This document shows positions 1 through 9,433 of a stretch of DNA of 64,000 nt, piece by piece. The notes beneath the pieces were generated by a model, which was not told the DNA's origin, made no database searches, and worked only from the letters and a program-made list of their open reading frames with translations. Position numbers and translations under genes: made by a program. The DNA lies in assembly GCA_001692895.1 (NCBI GenBank), contig KV748189.1, positions 1,186,432-1,250,431 on the forward strand. Reading direction: 5' to 3'. The stretch's first letter is position 1, and each line of letters opens with the position of its first letter. Origin of the DNA: Cenococcum geophilum 1.58. Taxonomy: Eukaryota; Ascomycota; Dothideomycetes; Gloniales; Gloniaceae.

Positions 1-1754
1 TTACGGGTATAAGCTAAGAATATTATTGTTACTACGGTAAGTAAAGAAGATAAGTAGCACAGCTAAAGAAAGGATAAAGACGTTAATAAATCTTTATATA
101 GATCTTATGGAATTAGTAAAGAAAGTATAAGAAAGAATAAAGAAGTACTATAATACTAAGAGATCTAAGGGACTAGATCTTAAGGAGGGAGATAAAGTAT
201 AGCTACTATATAAAAATTTTAAGAGTTAATAATTAAGTAAGAAGTTAGACTATATTAGACTAGGACCTTTTAAAATTAAGTAAAGGATTTTACTAGTTAT
301 ATTTAAGTTAAACCTACTAGCTAAAATAAAGATTTACCCTATATAGTATATTGTAATACTAGAGCTAGTATATAGGAATATTAAGCTACTAGTTTACAAA
401 GCAGATATATATAGAGGATAGGAAGAAGATAAATAGTAAGTTTTAAAGATCGTTAATTATAAGGATATTAATAATAAAATATAGTATAAGGTTAAGTAGA
501 TAGGCTATAATAAGACTACCTAGGAACTACTAGGAAATTTAAAGAATGCTATAGGAAAGGTATAGGAGTATCGGAAGAAATTAGGTCAGGCAGTATTAAT
601 AAAGAAGGATTGCTAAAAAAAATAAGTTACCTAAGGGGGACCTAAGAAGAGTAGTTACTAAACTACTTAGATCTATTTCCTTCTTGCCAAAAGAAGATCC
701 GTTCTTTTATTACTAAGTTCCTATAGACCCTATTTTATAAGCTTTTACTCCTTAAAACGGACTTTCTTATAAACCTTCTTAAGATGGATTAACTAAGCGG
801 ACGCCGCAAGATAAGACTTAAGGGCCCGTTGCTAAGTATCGGCAGCCTCCCGTTCTGCGTTATAGGAACGGCGTAACTCCGCCAAAGTAATAGATAGTTT
901 ATTATCTAGCCACGCAGCAGCAGATTAAACATAAAACCTTAAGATAAATTAGCTAGGGAACTAGATAACTACTAAGAGTAATAGGTCGCGTATATTTAGT
1001 ATTAGAGGTAGAGCGAATATTATAGGATGAATAAATATTTACTTTAGTGCACTCTAAATAAGAGGACGGTTATTATAAAAATGGACTTGCTAACGTAATA
1101 TAGACTAACTCCTCTTTTAAACAGCAAGAACACGGAGATAGTATAATTTCACTAAGAGACAATATCGCAGCAATAGTGCGAACGTAACGAGCCGTTAAAA
1201 AAGAAGAAATTGCTTTAGGTATAATAAGTAACGATATTAACTAAATTAATTAGATAGATATTATACCTCTAATAAACAACTTAGAGATATTAGGAATCTT
1301 TAAGGACAAAGATAAAGAGGAGGGAGATAGTGTTACGGACGCTTTAAGTACGATATTACGACTACTTAGAGAGGAGTTAGAAGAAGCTAGTTAGTTAATT
1401 TAAGCATAGTTTAGAATGGCACCAATAGAGCTATATAATAAGGAATGGTAACTAAGGTCACGTGACGTAATCTATATAATTTATAGGATCTATATAATCC
1501 GTAATAGAGTAGATAGAGTACACGTTTATTATATATAAGAAGGATTTTATAGGAATACGGTTGTGTATTTAAGGACCCTTAGTCCCTACCTAGATAGTTC
1601 CTTCCTTATAGTAATTCTCAGAATATAATTAGAGTTAATCTGTTAGGCAACCACTCCACCAGTTGTTATTACGTTGTTAACTTTAATTTGCATCACCTAC
1701 ATACCTAGCCTAATAACGAGCCCACCGTAGTACCCGCTATAAGGTTCCGTTACA
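1..1754 (+). mobile_element. Gypsy (Ty3-type) retrotransposon A1, 3' end, RIP-mutated
   Basis: The element is cut by the left edge of the window. Bases 1-700 align by eye with the integrase C-terminal and chromodomain-like part of the copies at 21890-22510 and 61440-62050. A C-terminal pol tail follows, then a purine-rich tract at about 1311-1330 and the 3' LTR at 1331-1754. No frame stays open, because Gln and Trp codons have become stops, as expected from RIP. The sequence after the LTR (from 1755) is the middle of a different Gypsy reverse transcriptase, so A1 was inserted into element H. The left TSD lies outside the window, so the right one (1755-1759, aaata) cannot be confirmed. Confidence 0.85.
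1331..1754 (+). repeat. 3' LTR of Gypsy A1
   Basis: It starts TGTTACGGACGC and ends CCGTTACA. The same 424-426 bp sequence occurs at 15601-16026, 23172-23597, 55210-55635 and 62740-63165. A palindromic GTCACGTGAC site lies at 1457-1466. The first roughly 120 bp continue the pol reading frame of the element, as best seen in the less mutated copy at 15601. Confidence 0.9.
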
Positions 1755-3892
1755 AAATAAAGGACTTTGTTTTTATATTAACTACTACAAGCTTAATAAT
1801 ATAACCCGCAAAGACCGTTATCCGCTGCCCCTATTTAATAAGATATTAGCTTAAATAAATAGAGCTAAGGTATTTATAAAGCTTAATATCCGTTAGGCTT
1901 TCTACCGAATTAGAATAAACCCTAGATTTATAGATTTTACTATATTTCGGACTTAATATAAATTATATAAGTATAAAGTACTTCCTTTTAGACTAACTAA
2001 CGGACTAGCTACGTACTAACGATATATAAATAATATACTCTTTAACTACCTTAATAACTTCTATACGGCCTACCTAGATAATATTATAATTTACTTTAAA
2101 AATAAGTTAGAATATAAGGAGCATATTTATAAGGTCCTATAGCGGCTTTATAAGGCTAGCCTCTAGGCTAATATTAAGAAGTTAGAATTTAGTATAAAGT
2201 ATATAAAGTACTTAGGGTTTATTATTAGTATAGACGGAATTAAGGTAGACCTAGAAAAGACGGCCGTAATTAATTAGTAGGAACTACTACGGACCGTAAA
2301 AGGGATATAGTTATTCTTAGGCTTCTATAACTTTTACCGACGCTTTATTAAGAACTACAGTAGGATTACTTAGCCCCTTAGCCGCCTTACTATAAAGGAC
2401 TAGCCCTTTTACTTTAACACCGTATATAAGTAGGCTTTTAATAAGCTTAAGAAACGACTGGCCTCCGCTCCCTTACTCGCCCACTTTAACCTAAAACGGC
2501 CCTTAATGCTAGAAATAAATGCCTTAGATAGTATTATTACTAGTGTTTATTCCTAGAAGTAGACAGACGGAGAATAGCACCCTATTACTTACTAATTAAA
2601 GACTATAATAAATACTAAGCTAAACTACCCAATCCACGATAAAGAAATGTTAGCTATTATCTCTAGCTTTTAACACTAGTAAGCATAGCTAAAAGGGACC
2701 CATAAGCCTATTTAAGTAGTTTTAAATTATAAGGCCCTAAAATACTTTATAATAACTAAGGCCCTTACGGCCTAGTAAGCGCGTTAGGCAGACGTCCTAT
2801 CCTAGTTTAACTTCCTAATTATATATAGGCTAGGCGCCATTAACTGTGCAGACGCTTTTATAAGAAGTAAATAGGACCTAAATGACTAGATAGCCGTAAA
2901 GATCTTATTATAGACCTAGACGCTACTATAACTAGAGTACCTTAACCCTTAGATATGGGAAGAACTAAGTACTAAATCTTCAAGCGCTAAGATATGTCCC
3001 ATTAACCCTATAGAATTTAACCTTATTAATAAACTACTATAAGCAAACCGTACGGACCCTTCTTTATAGGAATACCACGAAAAGGTAAAGGATGTTACTA
3101 ACCTATAGTCCCTTAAAAATGGACTGCTTAAGCACTAGAAACGGCTAGTAGTAGTAAAGAAACGGAACTTATAAACCTAGCTTATTACTAAAGTATATAC
3201 CTAGGTCTTTACGGCCTACTTTAGAAAAAATAAGACCTATAAGATTATTAGTAACCGTTACTACTAGCCCGGAATAGTTATAGATATTAACCATTATATA
3301 CGGAACTGCAATAACTACTATAGGTCTACAATTCCATGAGATAAAACCCTAGAACTATTAAAACCTCTCCCGATACCTAACCGCCCCTAGTAGTATATTT
3401 CTATAGACTTCTATAAGCTACCTATAGACCGCGACGGATATAATATAGTTATAATTTTAGTTAACCGCTTTAGCAAGCGCCTGTTTTTAATTCCCTATTA
3501 TAAAAATATTAATGCTAAGGAGGCGGCCTAACTGTATATCTACTATATCTATTATATTTACGGACTACTAGATACTATTATATCCAATTATAGCCCGTAA
3601 TTTATATTAGCCTTCTAAAACGAGTTTACCCAGATTCTAGGTATTAGGCTAAAGCTTTCTATAGCATACTACCCCTAAATAAATGGCTAGATAGAGATTA
3701 TAAATTAATATTTAGATTAGAGACTCCGGCCTTTTATTAACTACTTCTAAAATAACTAGGGTAAACTACTACCCTTAATAGACTACGCCCAGGTAACCCT
3801 ACCCTATAACTCTACGGGATTTACACCTATTTAACTAGAAATAGGGTATTTACCCTAAATAAGCTTTAACTGAGATAGACTAGAAGAACCAC

Positions 3893-4079
3893 TGTCACGG
3901 CACTGACCTGACACGTTGTTATGACTTAGTGTTGTCATAACACGAGCACAGACCTAACCCCTAAGCGACGTGTATATATACCACCTTACCTCCTACATAG
4001 ATCCTCACACGACATCGTTTGTCGATCGTATACGGTCACCTCGTACATCGTACCTTGACAGTCCGCATGTACTGTGACA
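3893..4079. repeat. Solo LTR of an unidentified LTR retrotransposon
   Basis: This is a 187-bp block of normal base composition inside mutated Gypsy H. It begins TGTCACGG and ends CTGTGACA, so its ends are inverted repeats of TGTCAC. It is flanked on both sides by the 5-bp duplication accac (3888-3892 and 4080-4084). Inside are a perfect 9-bp stem (3917-3925 with 3934-3942) and a TATA-like stretch near 3973-3980. The perfect TSD and lack of RIP mutations suggest insertion and LTR-LTR recombination after the host element had decayed, or escape from RIP because it is short. No full-length partner is present in the window. Confidence 0.8.
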
Positions 4080-4798
4080 ACCACAGACCGTACGCGAGAA
4101 ACTATCTTATAAGGAAGCCTAGCAGTACACTAAGCGCTTAGAGGAAGCCTAAACGGTAGCCTATACAAATATAGAAAAGGCTTAAAAATTAATAAAATAG
4201 TAGGCAAATAAGTATAAGCGCGAACCCGACTTTACTATAGGCGATATAGTCTAGGTTATAATAAAGAACTAGAAGATAGAATAGCCTAGCCATAAGCTAA
4301 ACTATTAAATAGCGGGACCATATAAGGTCCTTAAGAAGATAAGTAACTTATATAAAGGAAAGCTCTCAGATTTAATTAAGGTTTACCCTATTTTCTCGCC
4401 GGGTAAGCTACGGAAAGCTATAAATAACCTATTATCTAGATAAAAGAACGAACCTCCCCTACTAATTTAAGTTAATGGCGACAATAAATAGGAAATTAAA
4501 GAAGTACTAGCCTATAAACTAGTAATGAAAACGCTAAAGTACCGTATTAGTTGGAAAGGCTATAACCTAGATTCTACCTAGTACCCTATATAAAACTTTA
4601 TTAGTAGTCCCTATAAGCTTTAAGAATTCTATAGCCGTTACCCTAATAAACTAGGACCCTTAAAGTACTGAGACAAGTAAATAGAGTGCTAGTATAGCGA
4701 AGACAATAAGCTACTAAAAGAATATAAAGATAAGAACGCCCTATAGGCATAATACGGACATATAAAGCCTGAGGGCAGGCTTTTACGAAGGGGGGTAA

Positions 4799-5024
4799 TA
4801 TTACGGCACTAGTAGAACTTGGCAGAACTTAGTTAGCAGAACTTAGTAAAACTTCGCAGTCACGTAACTAGAGGACCGTATAAAAAGAACCCTACTTTAA
4901 CCAGCGCTGCTCTTCTTCTCCTTTCCTTTCTCTAGCTTTAGATTCTCGTTTATAAACTACCATTCGTATAGGCTTACGCGTCCCTTTAGTCGTGCTCGTG
5001 CCTCAATTGACTAAGTCGCTAACA
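4799..5024 (+). repeat. 3' LTR of Gypsy H
   Basis: It begins TATTACGGCAC (TGTTACGGCAC before mutation) directly after the polypurine tract and ends GTCGCTAACA. It matches the less mutated LTR at 5937-6158 over most of its length. The 5' part has iterated copies of ggcagaactt, and a mutated cagtcacgtaac corresponds to the E-box-like gtcacgtgac of the other copy. Confidence 0.8.
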
Positions 5025-5936
5025 TATACGCGGCTTATAATTCTCCACAACCGTTTAATACCCTATTTAATTTATTTTAGGGTCTTACGTATTAATAACA
5101 GCTAAAAGGTTAAAGGGTAAGCTAGCTAAAGCCCTTATTAAGGTTTAGCGTCGTTTTAATAAGGTGTTTTAGGCCTTAAAAGCTTAACTAAATACTTATA
5201 CTTAGCTAAACCGTCTTATAATGAGTTATAAGAAAGTTTATTCTAAAGAGTTCCGGTTAGTAAAATAAGGACTCTATAGGCTTAAGGCTAAGGAGGCTAA
5301 AAAGGATTCTAATTAAAAAGAGGCGGAAATAGCTTATACGCTAGTAGTAGATCCTATAAATAATCCGGCTTATCTATTACCTTTAACTAATCCTTTTAGT
5401 TTTAGCTCCTTTTTAATACTACTTAACCTATTCTCTATTAATACTCCTATACCTTTTCTATAGCGTTTTTTTAAAAGTTTTATAGCGGCTCCTAGGTAGT
5501 CTTATTATAGCCTATCTACTTAACCTTATACTATATTTTATTGTTAATATCCTTATAACTAACAATCTTTAAAACTTATTATTTATCTTCCTCTTACCCT
5601 TTATACGAGTTTACTTTATAAACTAGTAGCTTAATATCTTTATATGTTAGCTTTAGCATTATAATATACTATATAGGGTAGATCTTTATTTTAGCTGGTA
5701 AGTTTAACTTATATATAACTAAAGAAATTTAGTAGCTAGTAATTATTAAATAAATCTATTTAAATTAGAATATATTCCGAATATATTATAAACACATTAT
5801 AACTAGTTACTTATAATAGTTAGTTCTGTTTTAAAGCTAGGAGGTAACTTATATAGTAGGATAAGCAATTTAGGCTCAGTTAACCACATAATCTTATATT
5901 TTTAGCTAAGGCTACCCCGTGCATCCACGCACCTGA
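5025..5936. other. AT-rich, RIP-mutated stretch of unknown origin
   Basis: Nothing recognisable lies here. On the plus strand one frame is open from about 5095 to 5590 if RIP-type stops (TAA/TAG for Gln) are ignored, and it is rich in Lys, Arg and Leu. That suggests a decayed coding region, but no domain could be assigned. The last 80 bases before the LTR at 5937 have near-normal composition. It may be part of another mobile element. Confidence 0.4.
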
Positions 5937-6158
5937 GATAACGGCAGAACTTGGTTGGCAGAACTTGGGCAGAACTTGGGCAGAACTTTGCGGTCACGTG
6001 ACTAGAGGACCGCATAAAAGAACCCTACTTCGACCGGCGCTGCTCTTCTTCTCCTTTCCTTTCTCTAGCTTTAGATCCTCGTTTATAGACAATCCAATCG
6101 TACAGGCTTACGCGTCTCCCTTGCCGTGTCCGTGCCTCGATTGATTGAGTCGCTAACA
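5937..6158 (+). repeat. Second LTR of family H (solo or truncated), little mutated
   Basis: It matches the LTR at 4799-5024 but keeps CpA/TpG. It contains three or four tandem ggcagaacttg motifs, a gtcacgtgac palindrome (about 5993-6002), a TATA-like cataaaag (about 6013-6020) and a pyrimidine-rich cttcttctcctttcc tract. It ends GTCGCTAACA. The first bases differ from the TGTTACGG start of the other copy, and no matching TSD was found, so the left end may be truncated. Confidence 0.7.
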
Positions 6159-6195
6159 AGTCGCTTGTTCAATTCCCACACACTGCAAAGCTTAC
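6157..6195 (-). repeat. Terminal fragment of a Copia-type LTR (same family as 13609-13834)
   Basis: This 39-bp stretch, ending cacactgcaaagcttaca, is the reverse complement of the first 39 bases of the LTR at 13609 with only a few differences. It abuts the H LTR with no intervening bases. It is the remnant of another insertion of the gag-only Copia family, cut off by insertion or deletion. Confidence 0.75.
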
Positions 6196-6445
6196 ATAAG
6201 GCGATAAGGCGGTTTACGGAAAATTGGGTATTCTAGCTGTTATATATAGGTAAAATCACCTATATATACTACTTTTGGTATATTTTGTAGTAATAATAAC
6301 ACCAGACCTTCTTACGAAGGTTTTGCCGAAAACGGCTTAGCGCTGGGCAAAACCTCGGAAGAAAGTCCGGCCCCGAGGGAACCCTTTGTCGTCCTTTCTC
6401 CATTTCATCGATTATATGCTGTTGTCTTGATGACTACTCCCCAAG
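6196..6445 (+). promoter_or_regulatory. Upstream region of the zinc-finger gene with two inverted repeats
   Basis: Composition returns to normal here. A perfect 11-bp inverted repeat with a 6-base loop (tatatataggt, 6241-6251, with its complement to 6268) is followed by a longer imperfect one (6305-6368, about 23-bp arms, core ggttttgcc/ggcaaaacc). The stretch from 6380 to 6445 is pyrimidine-rich and leads to the start codon, as is common in fungal promoters. No clear TATA box position could be assigned, and the role of the hairpins is unknown. Confidence 0.4.
6305..6368. repeat. Imperfect inverted repeat upstream of the zinc-finger gene
   Basis: Left arm gaccttcttacgaaggtttt plus gcc pairs with the complement of ggcaaaacctcggaagaaag plus tc, with about four differences and an 18-base loop. 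It could be a small foldback element or a transcription-related hairpin. It ends about 80 bp before the start codon. Confidence 0.5.
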
Positions 6446-7515
6446 ATGCACGAGTGCGAGACCTGCATGGCCACCTTCAGCTACCGATATGACTGCGAGG
6501 ACCATATGGACGAATATGACCACTGGGACGAATATGACCACTGGCCCGAATGCGAGACCTGCAACCGCACCTTCCGTACCCAGGGTGCTTGCAATCAGCA
6601 CATGAACGACACAGATCACTGGGCGCCGATCTTCGAATGCGAGACTTGTACCAAGGAGTTTCGCTCGCAAAATGCGGCGAACCAGCACATGACGGCCGTT
6701 GGGCATTGGACACCCAAGATCCCCTGTGAGACATGCGGGAAGAAATTCCACACTCAGGACGCGGCGAATCAACACATGAACGCGTTAGGACATTGGGCGC
6801 CGAAGATACCATGCGAAACATGCAGGCTGAAGTTCCACACGCAAAAAACTGCGGATCGGCACATGAAAGAGCAGGCTCACTACAAGAACTATTGCAAAGG
6901 CTGTGACCTGCGATTCCAGAACGAGAACAACCTACGGATGGTAAGACTTTCCCACTCCCACCCTCCCCTTTAAAGTACATTAATTGCTAACAGGCGTGCC
7001 TACAGCACCTCAACTCAAAGGCACACCGCGGCACCAACGTCCCTTGCCCCTTCTGCAAGGCCAACTATACTTCCGCCAGCGGCCTCATCCATCACCTCGA
7101 GACGGGTTCCTGCCCTCATGCCCCAATGCTTAACCGTGAAACCATTCTCCGCATGGTTCGCGAGCGTGACCGGGACGGCGTCATCACCAACAAGCAGATT
7201 GAATGGCACAAGGAGAAGAACGTCAAATACTCGGCTACCAACCGTGCATTCAACGGCTCCTACTGGGAGTGCTATATGTGCCACAACGGGTTCACCACCG
7301 TGAACGCCCTAAATGCGCATCTCAACTCGCCTGTGCATAAGCAGAAGGTGTATCGTTGCCCGAATACAAAGAGTAGGTGTGGGAAGGAATTTATCACGTT
7401 GGCTGGATTATTTAACCACTTAGAGAGTGAGGCGTGTGCCTTCATGAGGTTTGAGAAGGTCCAGCAGCAGGTGAGAAATGTGCTCCAGGGACGGAAGCTC
7501 ATTGCGTTCGCGTGA
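6446..7515 (+). CDS. C2H2 zinc-finger protein, 334 aa, two exons
   Basis: This is the only intact-looking gene in the window. Exon 1 is 6446-6940 and exon 2 is 7006-7515, ending in TGA. The 65-bp phase-0 intron has GTAAGA, a GCTAAC branch-point sequence and TACAG. Splicing joins M165 to H166 and thereby completes a finger (C150, C153, H166, H172), which strongly supports the model. Six fingers of form C-x2-C-x12-H-x5-H start at C4, C36, C65, C94, C123 and C150. A C2HC finger is at 179/182/195/201, another C2H2 at 254/257/270/276, and a C-x6-C-x12-H-x5-C finger is at 283-309. The repeated ECETC and NQHMN spacing resembles a conserved family of fungal multi-finger proteins of unknown function; nucleic-acid binding is inferred. 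Base composition and codon use are normal, unlike the flanks. The start is the first ATG before finger 1. An 18-bp tandem duplication (6509-6544) repeats DEYDHW between fingers 1 and 2. Confidence 0.9.
6941..7005 (+). other. Spliceosomal intron of the zinc-finger gene
   Basis: The 5' site is GTAAGA, the branch-point sequence is GCTAAC (6985-6990) and the 3' site is TACAG (7001-7005). An earlier AG right after the branch point (gctaacag) is too close to be used. The intron keeps frame, and splicing restores the sixth zinc finger. Confidence 0.88.
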
Positions 7516-7957
7516 CGGTGCCGTTTGTCCTTTTAAGTAACCTCGTAATTCACGCTCGATGAGACAAATATGGCGGCTGATATTGTTGAAGTTCTGAGTT
7601 ACTTCGATTTGGTTATCCTGGCCAACCAGAATAATTCTCCAGGGCAACCAAAATAGTCCTTGCGTGCAGCCGTACTATATTGTATTTTATCCCATTTATG
7701 GACCTTTTTAACTATATCCTTGATTTTGGCGTACTTGCCTGCGAACCTGCGCAATGGCAGCTCGCCGAACGAGTACGGTCGACAGCGTCAACTCAGTCTT
7801 TATCTTCAGTCCGCGGATCTCCTCTACCGCAACTAGCCGAATGGTTGGAGCCTGTCCCATTGTTACAGGAGGAAGACAGCGGAGGACGCGGACTGGGTTA
7901 GAGAAACAGGCGAGACAAGCGGAACAGCAGAGGTGTCGCCAAGCGAAGGTTGGCATA
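7516..7957. other. Non-coding region downstream of the zinc-finger gene
   Basis: The GC-normal sequence holds the 3' untranslated region and terminator of the gene. Several short open frames on both strands overlap one another, have low-complexity or arginine-rich translations and show no domain, so none is called as a gene. No RNA gene was recognised. Confidence 0.5.
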
Positions 7958-8103
7958 CAAGGGGGTAACACGAATTGCTCAGACGCCCCCCCTGCTAGTA
8001 TAGTACACAAAATAACCTAGCCCTGCTATATTACTTGGGGCTCGCTTATTTTCCTCTCCATACTAGCAGGGGGGGCGTCTGAGGCATTGATGTTACCCCC
8101 TTG
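7958..8103. mobile_element. 146-bp foldback MITE with TA target duplication
   Basis: The element starts caagggggtaaca and ends with its complement, flanked on both sides by TA (7956-7957 and 8104-8105). The two arms pair for about 60 bp with few mismatches and include the shared gctcagacg-like and ccccccctgctagtat blocks, leaving a loop of about 25 bases. The TA duplication and long terminal inverted repeats fit a non-autonomous Tc1/mariner-type (pogo/Fot1-like) element, but the parent transposase is not present here. It is not RIP-mutated. Confidence 0.85.
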
Positions 8104-8113
8104 TAGAGCTTTT

Positions 8114-8195
8114 GACGACGACAATAATAATGGCGGCGGCGACAACGACGGCGGCGGCGACAACAACGACGGCGGCGATAACAACGACGATAATG
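8114..8195 (+). repeat. Imperfect trinucleotide tract (GAC/AAC/AAT/GGC)
   Basis: Units of gac, aac, aat and ggc alternate for about 80 bp. Read as protein it would give Asp/Asn/Gly runs within a 73-codon open frame (8087-8308), but that frame starts inside the MITE and has no recognisable domain. I treat it as a microsatellite-like tract. Confidence 0.6.
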
Positions 8196-8640
8196 GTGTA
8201 CGGCCCGCATCACCATTAACCGACAATTCCTGGAGTAGCTGCACTTACTATCCCATGGCGGCGAAGGCAATGTTAAAGCGTTGGATTGAAATGTTAGTGC
8301 TCCGATAAACTCATGTGCGTAAATTGTAGTATATACCAAACGTTGGAGTAAGGTACGTTGGATTGACGAAAAGTGATTAGAATTGCCCCAAATTTAAATA
8401 TGTTATTTAGTATAATATGTTGCACCACCTAGGTAAGTTGCAGGTAGATCTTCAACGTAGTTGTAGAGTAATTCCTTACCACCCTAGGTATCGGAGGTCC
8501 GGGTTAGGCTTGGCATAACCTCGGGTTACGTACGACCCCCCAAGGCCCGCGACATATCGTCCAAATATCACCCCCCCCTTTTGGTGGTGGCCCCTACTTT
8601 TTGGACGCGTTTTTGAGGCCTAGGTTAGTACTAGGTTAGT
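8196..8640. other. Non-coding transition from GC-normal island to mutated repeats
   Basis: No gene is supported. A short inverted repeat, cgtccaaa (8558-8565) with tttggacg (8600-8607), encloses C-rich and G-rich runs and may be the end of a transposon. From about 8640 the sequence becomes TpA-rich and turns into the Crypton-like coding relic. Confidence 0.4.
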
Positions 8641-9013
8641 ATAGAGGACCTCGTCGCGCGCCTTCGACTTTATCCTTGCCTCGACAATCCATTTTTTAAC
8701 CCTCTTCCTATTCTTATACCCGCGCTAGCTCCTAGCTTACGTAAGGCTTCTAATTTTATATAGAACGGCCTGCTTTAATTCTAATTCTATAATATAGAGC
8801 TCTTTTCTTTTCCTTCTCTATTAATATTTACGCGTTTAGTAGTTTATTTACCTATACCCGCGCTATGCTTACGCGTCTTCCCCCTAACCTCTTACGGAGA
8901 TAAAGTCTTTTAAGAATCTTCTTACCCTACGGTCTACTTTATAGTTAAAGGAAGCCCCCCTAGCCTCTTCCTCCCCCTCTTTCTATAGCCTTTAGAACGA
9001 ATTTAAGGCCTAA
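8641..9013 (+). pseudogene. Crypton-like tyrosine recombinase relic, upstream segment
   Basis: The plus frame that is open here apart from RIP-type stops continues exactly, across the 9014-38663 insertion, into the recognisable N-terminal part at 38664. The 5-bp duplication cctaa (9009-9013 and 38664-38668) brackets Gypsy B1. Removing B1 and one TSD copy gives one frame leading into the motif NTIRAYKPK. The true start could not be placed; it may lie in or before 8641-8700. Confidence 0.55.
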
Positions 9014-9433
9014 TATTACGGACCTTATATCGGCAGTAGTAGCACTACTAAGGAGAGATATAAACAGACTAGTGGTGGAAGTACGGGAGGTGCTGGAACC
9101 AGTCAAAACATAGGACGAGGGGTAGCTGAGTTACGTGGTTAGTCACGTTATAAGTTCGGAACGTGGGAACGTGGGAACATGGGAACGCGATGTATTAACA
9201 TACTAATGTACCAACGTACTTAGTATATTTCTTAGACGCAGTATTATGTATTTAAAGAACTATAGTCCCTACCTAAATAGTTCTCTTCTTTGTAGTGAAT
9301 CTTAGAATATAATTAGAGTTAATCTATTAGGTAACTACTCTACTAGTTATATTTACGTTATTAACTATTCTATACCTATATACCCGGCCTATTAATAAGT
9401 CTACCGTAGTATTTCCTACAAGGCTTCGTTATA
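9014..9433 (+). repeat. 5' LTR of Gypsy B1
   Basis: It begins TATTACGGACC (TGTTACGGACC before mutation) and ends CGTTATA. It matches the LTRs at 38280-38663, 40929-41324 and 63213-63623. The TSD cctaa precedes it. Confidence 0.85.

Larger units (their letters stand above)
1755..5024 (+). mobile_element. Gypsy retrotransposon H, 3' part (RT to 3' LTR), RIP-mutated
   Basis: On the plus strand, relics of reverse transcriptase (about 1790-2330) come first. The motif YLDN (from YLDD) followed by IIIY reads at about 2068-2095. RNase H follows (about 2500-2880), then an integrase zinc region (about 3230-3320), an integrase core (about 3380-3850) and a chromodomain-like end (about 4500-4670) with the readable motif RISWKGYNLDST. 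The order RT-RH-IN with a chromodomain is that of fungal Ty3/Gypsy chromoviruses. Many in-frame TAG/TAA codons make it non-functional. The 5' half is missing because A1 interrupts it at the left. A solo LTR splits it at 3893-4079. A G-rich polypurine tract at about 4786-4796 precedes its 3' LTR. Confidence 0.8.

Noticed and set aside
6434..7284. Minus-strand open frames at 6434-6775, 6477-6980 and 7015-7284
   Set aside because: They are antisense shadows of the zinc-finger exons; the plus strand has nine spaced zinc fingers and a consistent intron.
7420..8339. Short open frames on both strands (7420-7647, 7680-7901, 7708-8010, 7754-8020, 8026-8244, 8046-8339, 8087-8308)
   Set aside because: They overlap each other, run into the MITE hairpin or the trinucleotide tract, and show no domain or conserved feature.
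8460..8540. tRNA-like segment near 8460-8540
   Set aside because: No cloverleaf with acceptor and T arms could be formed.
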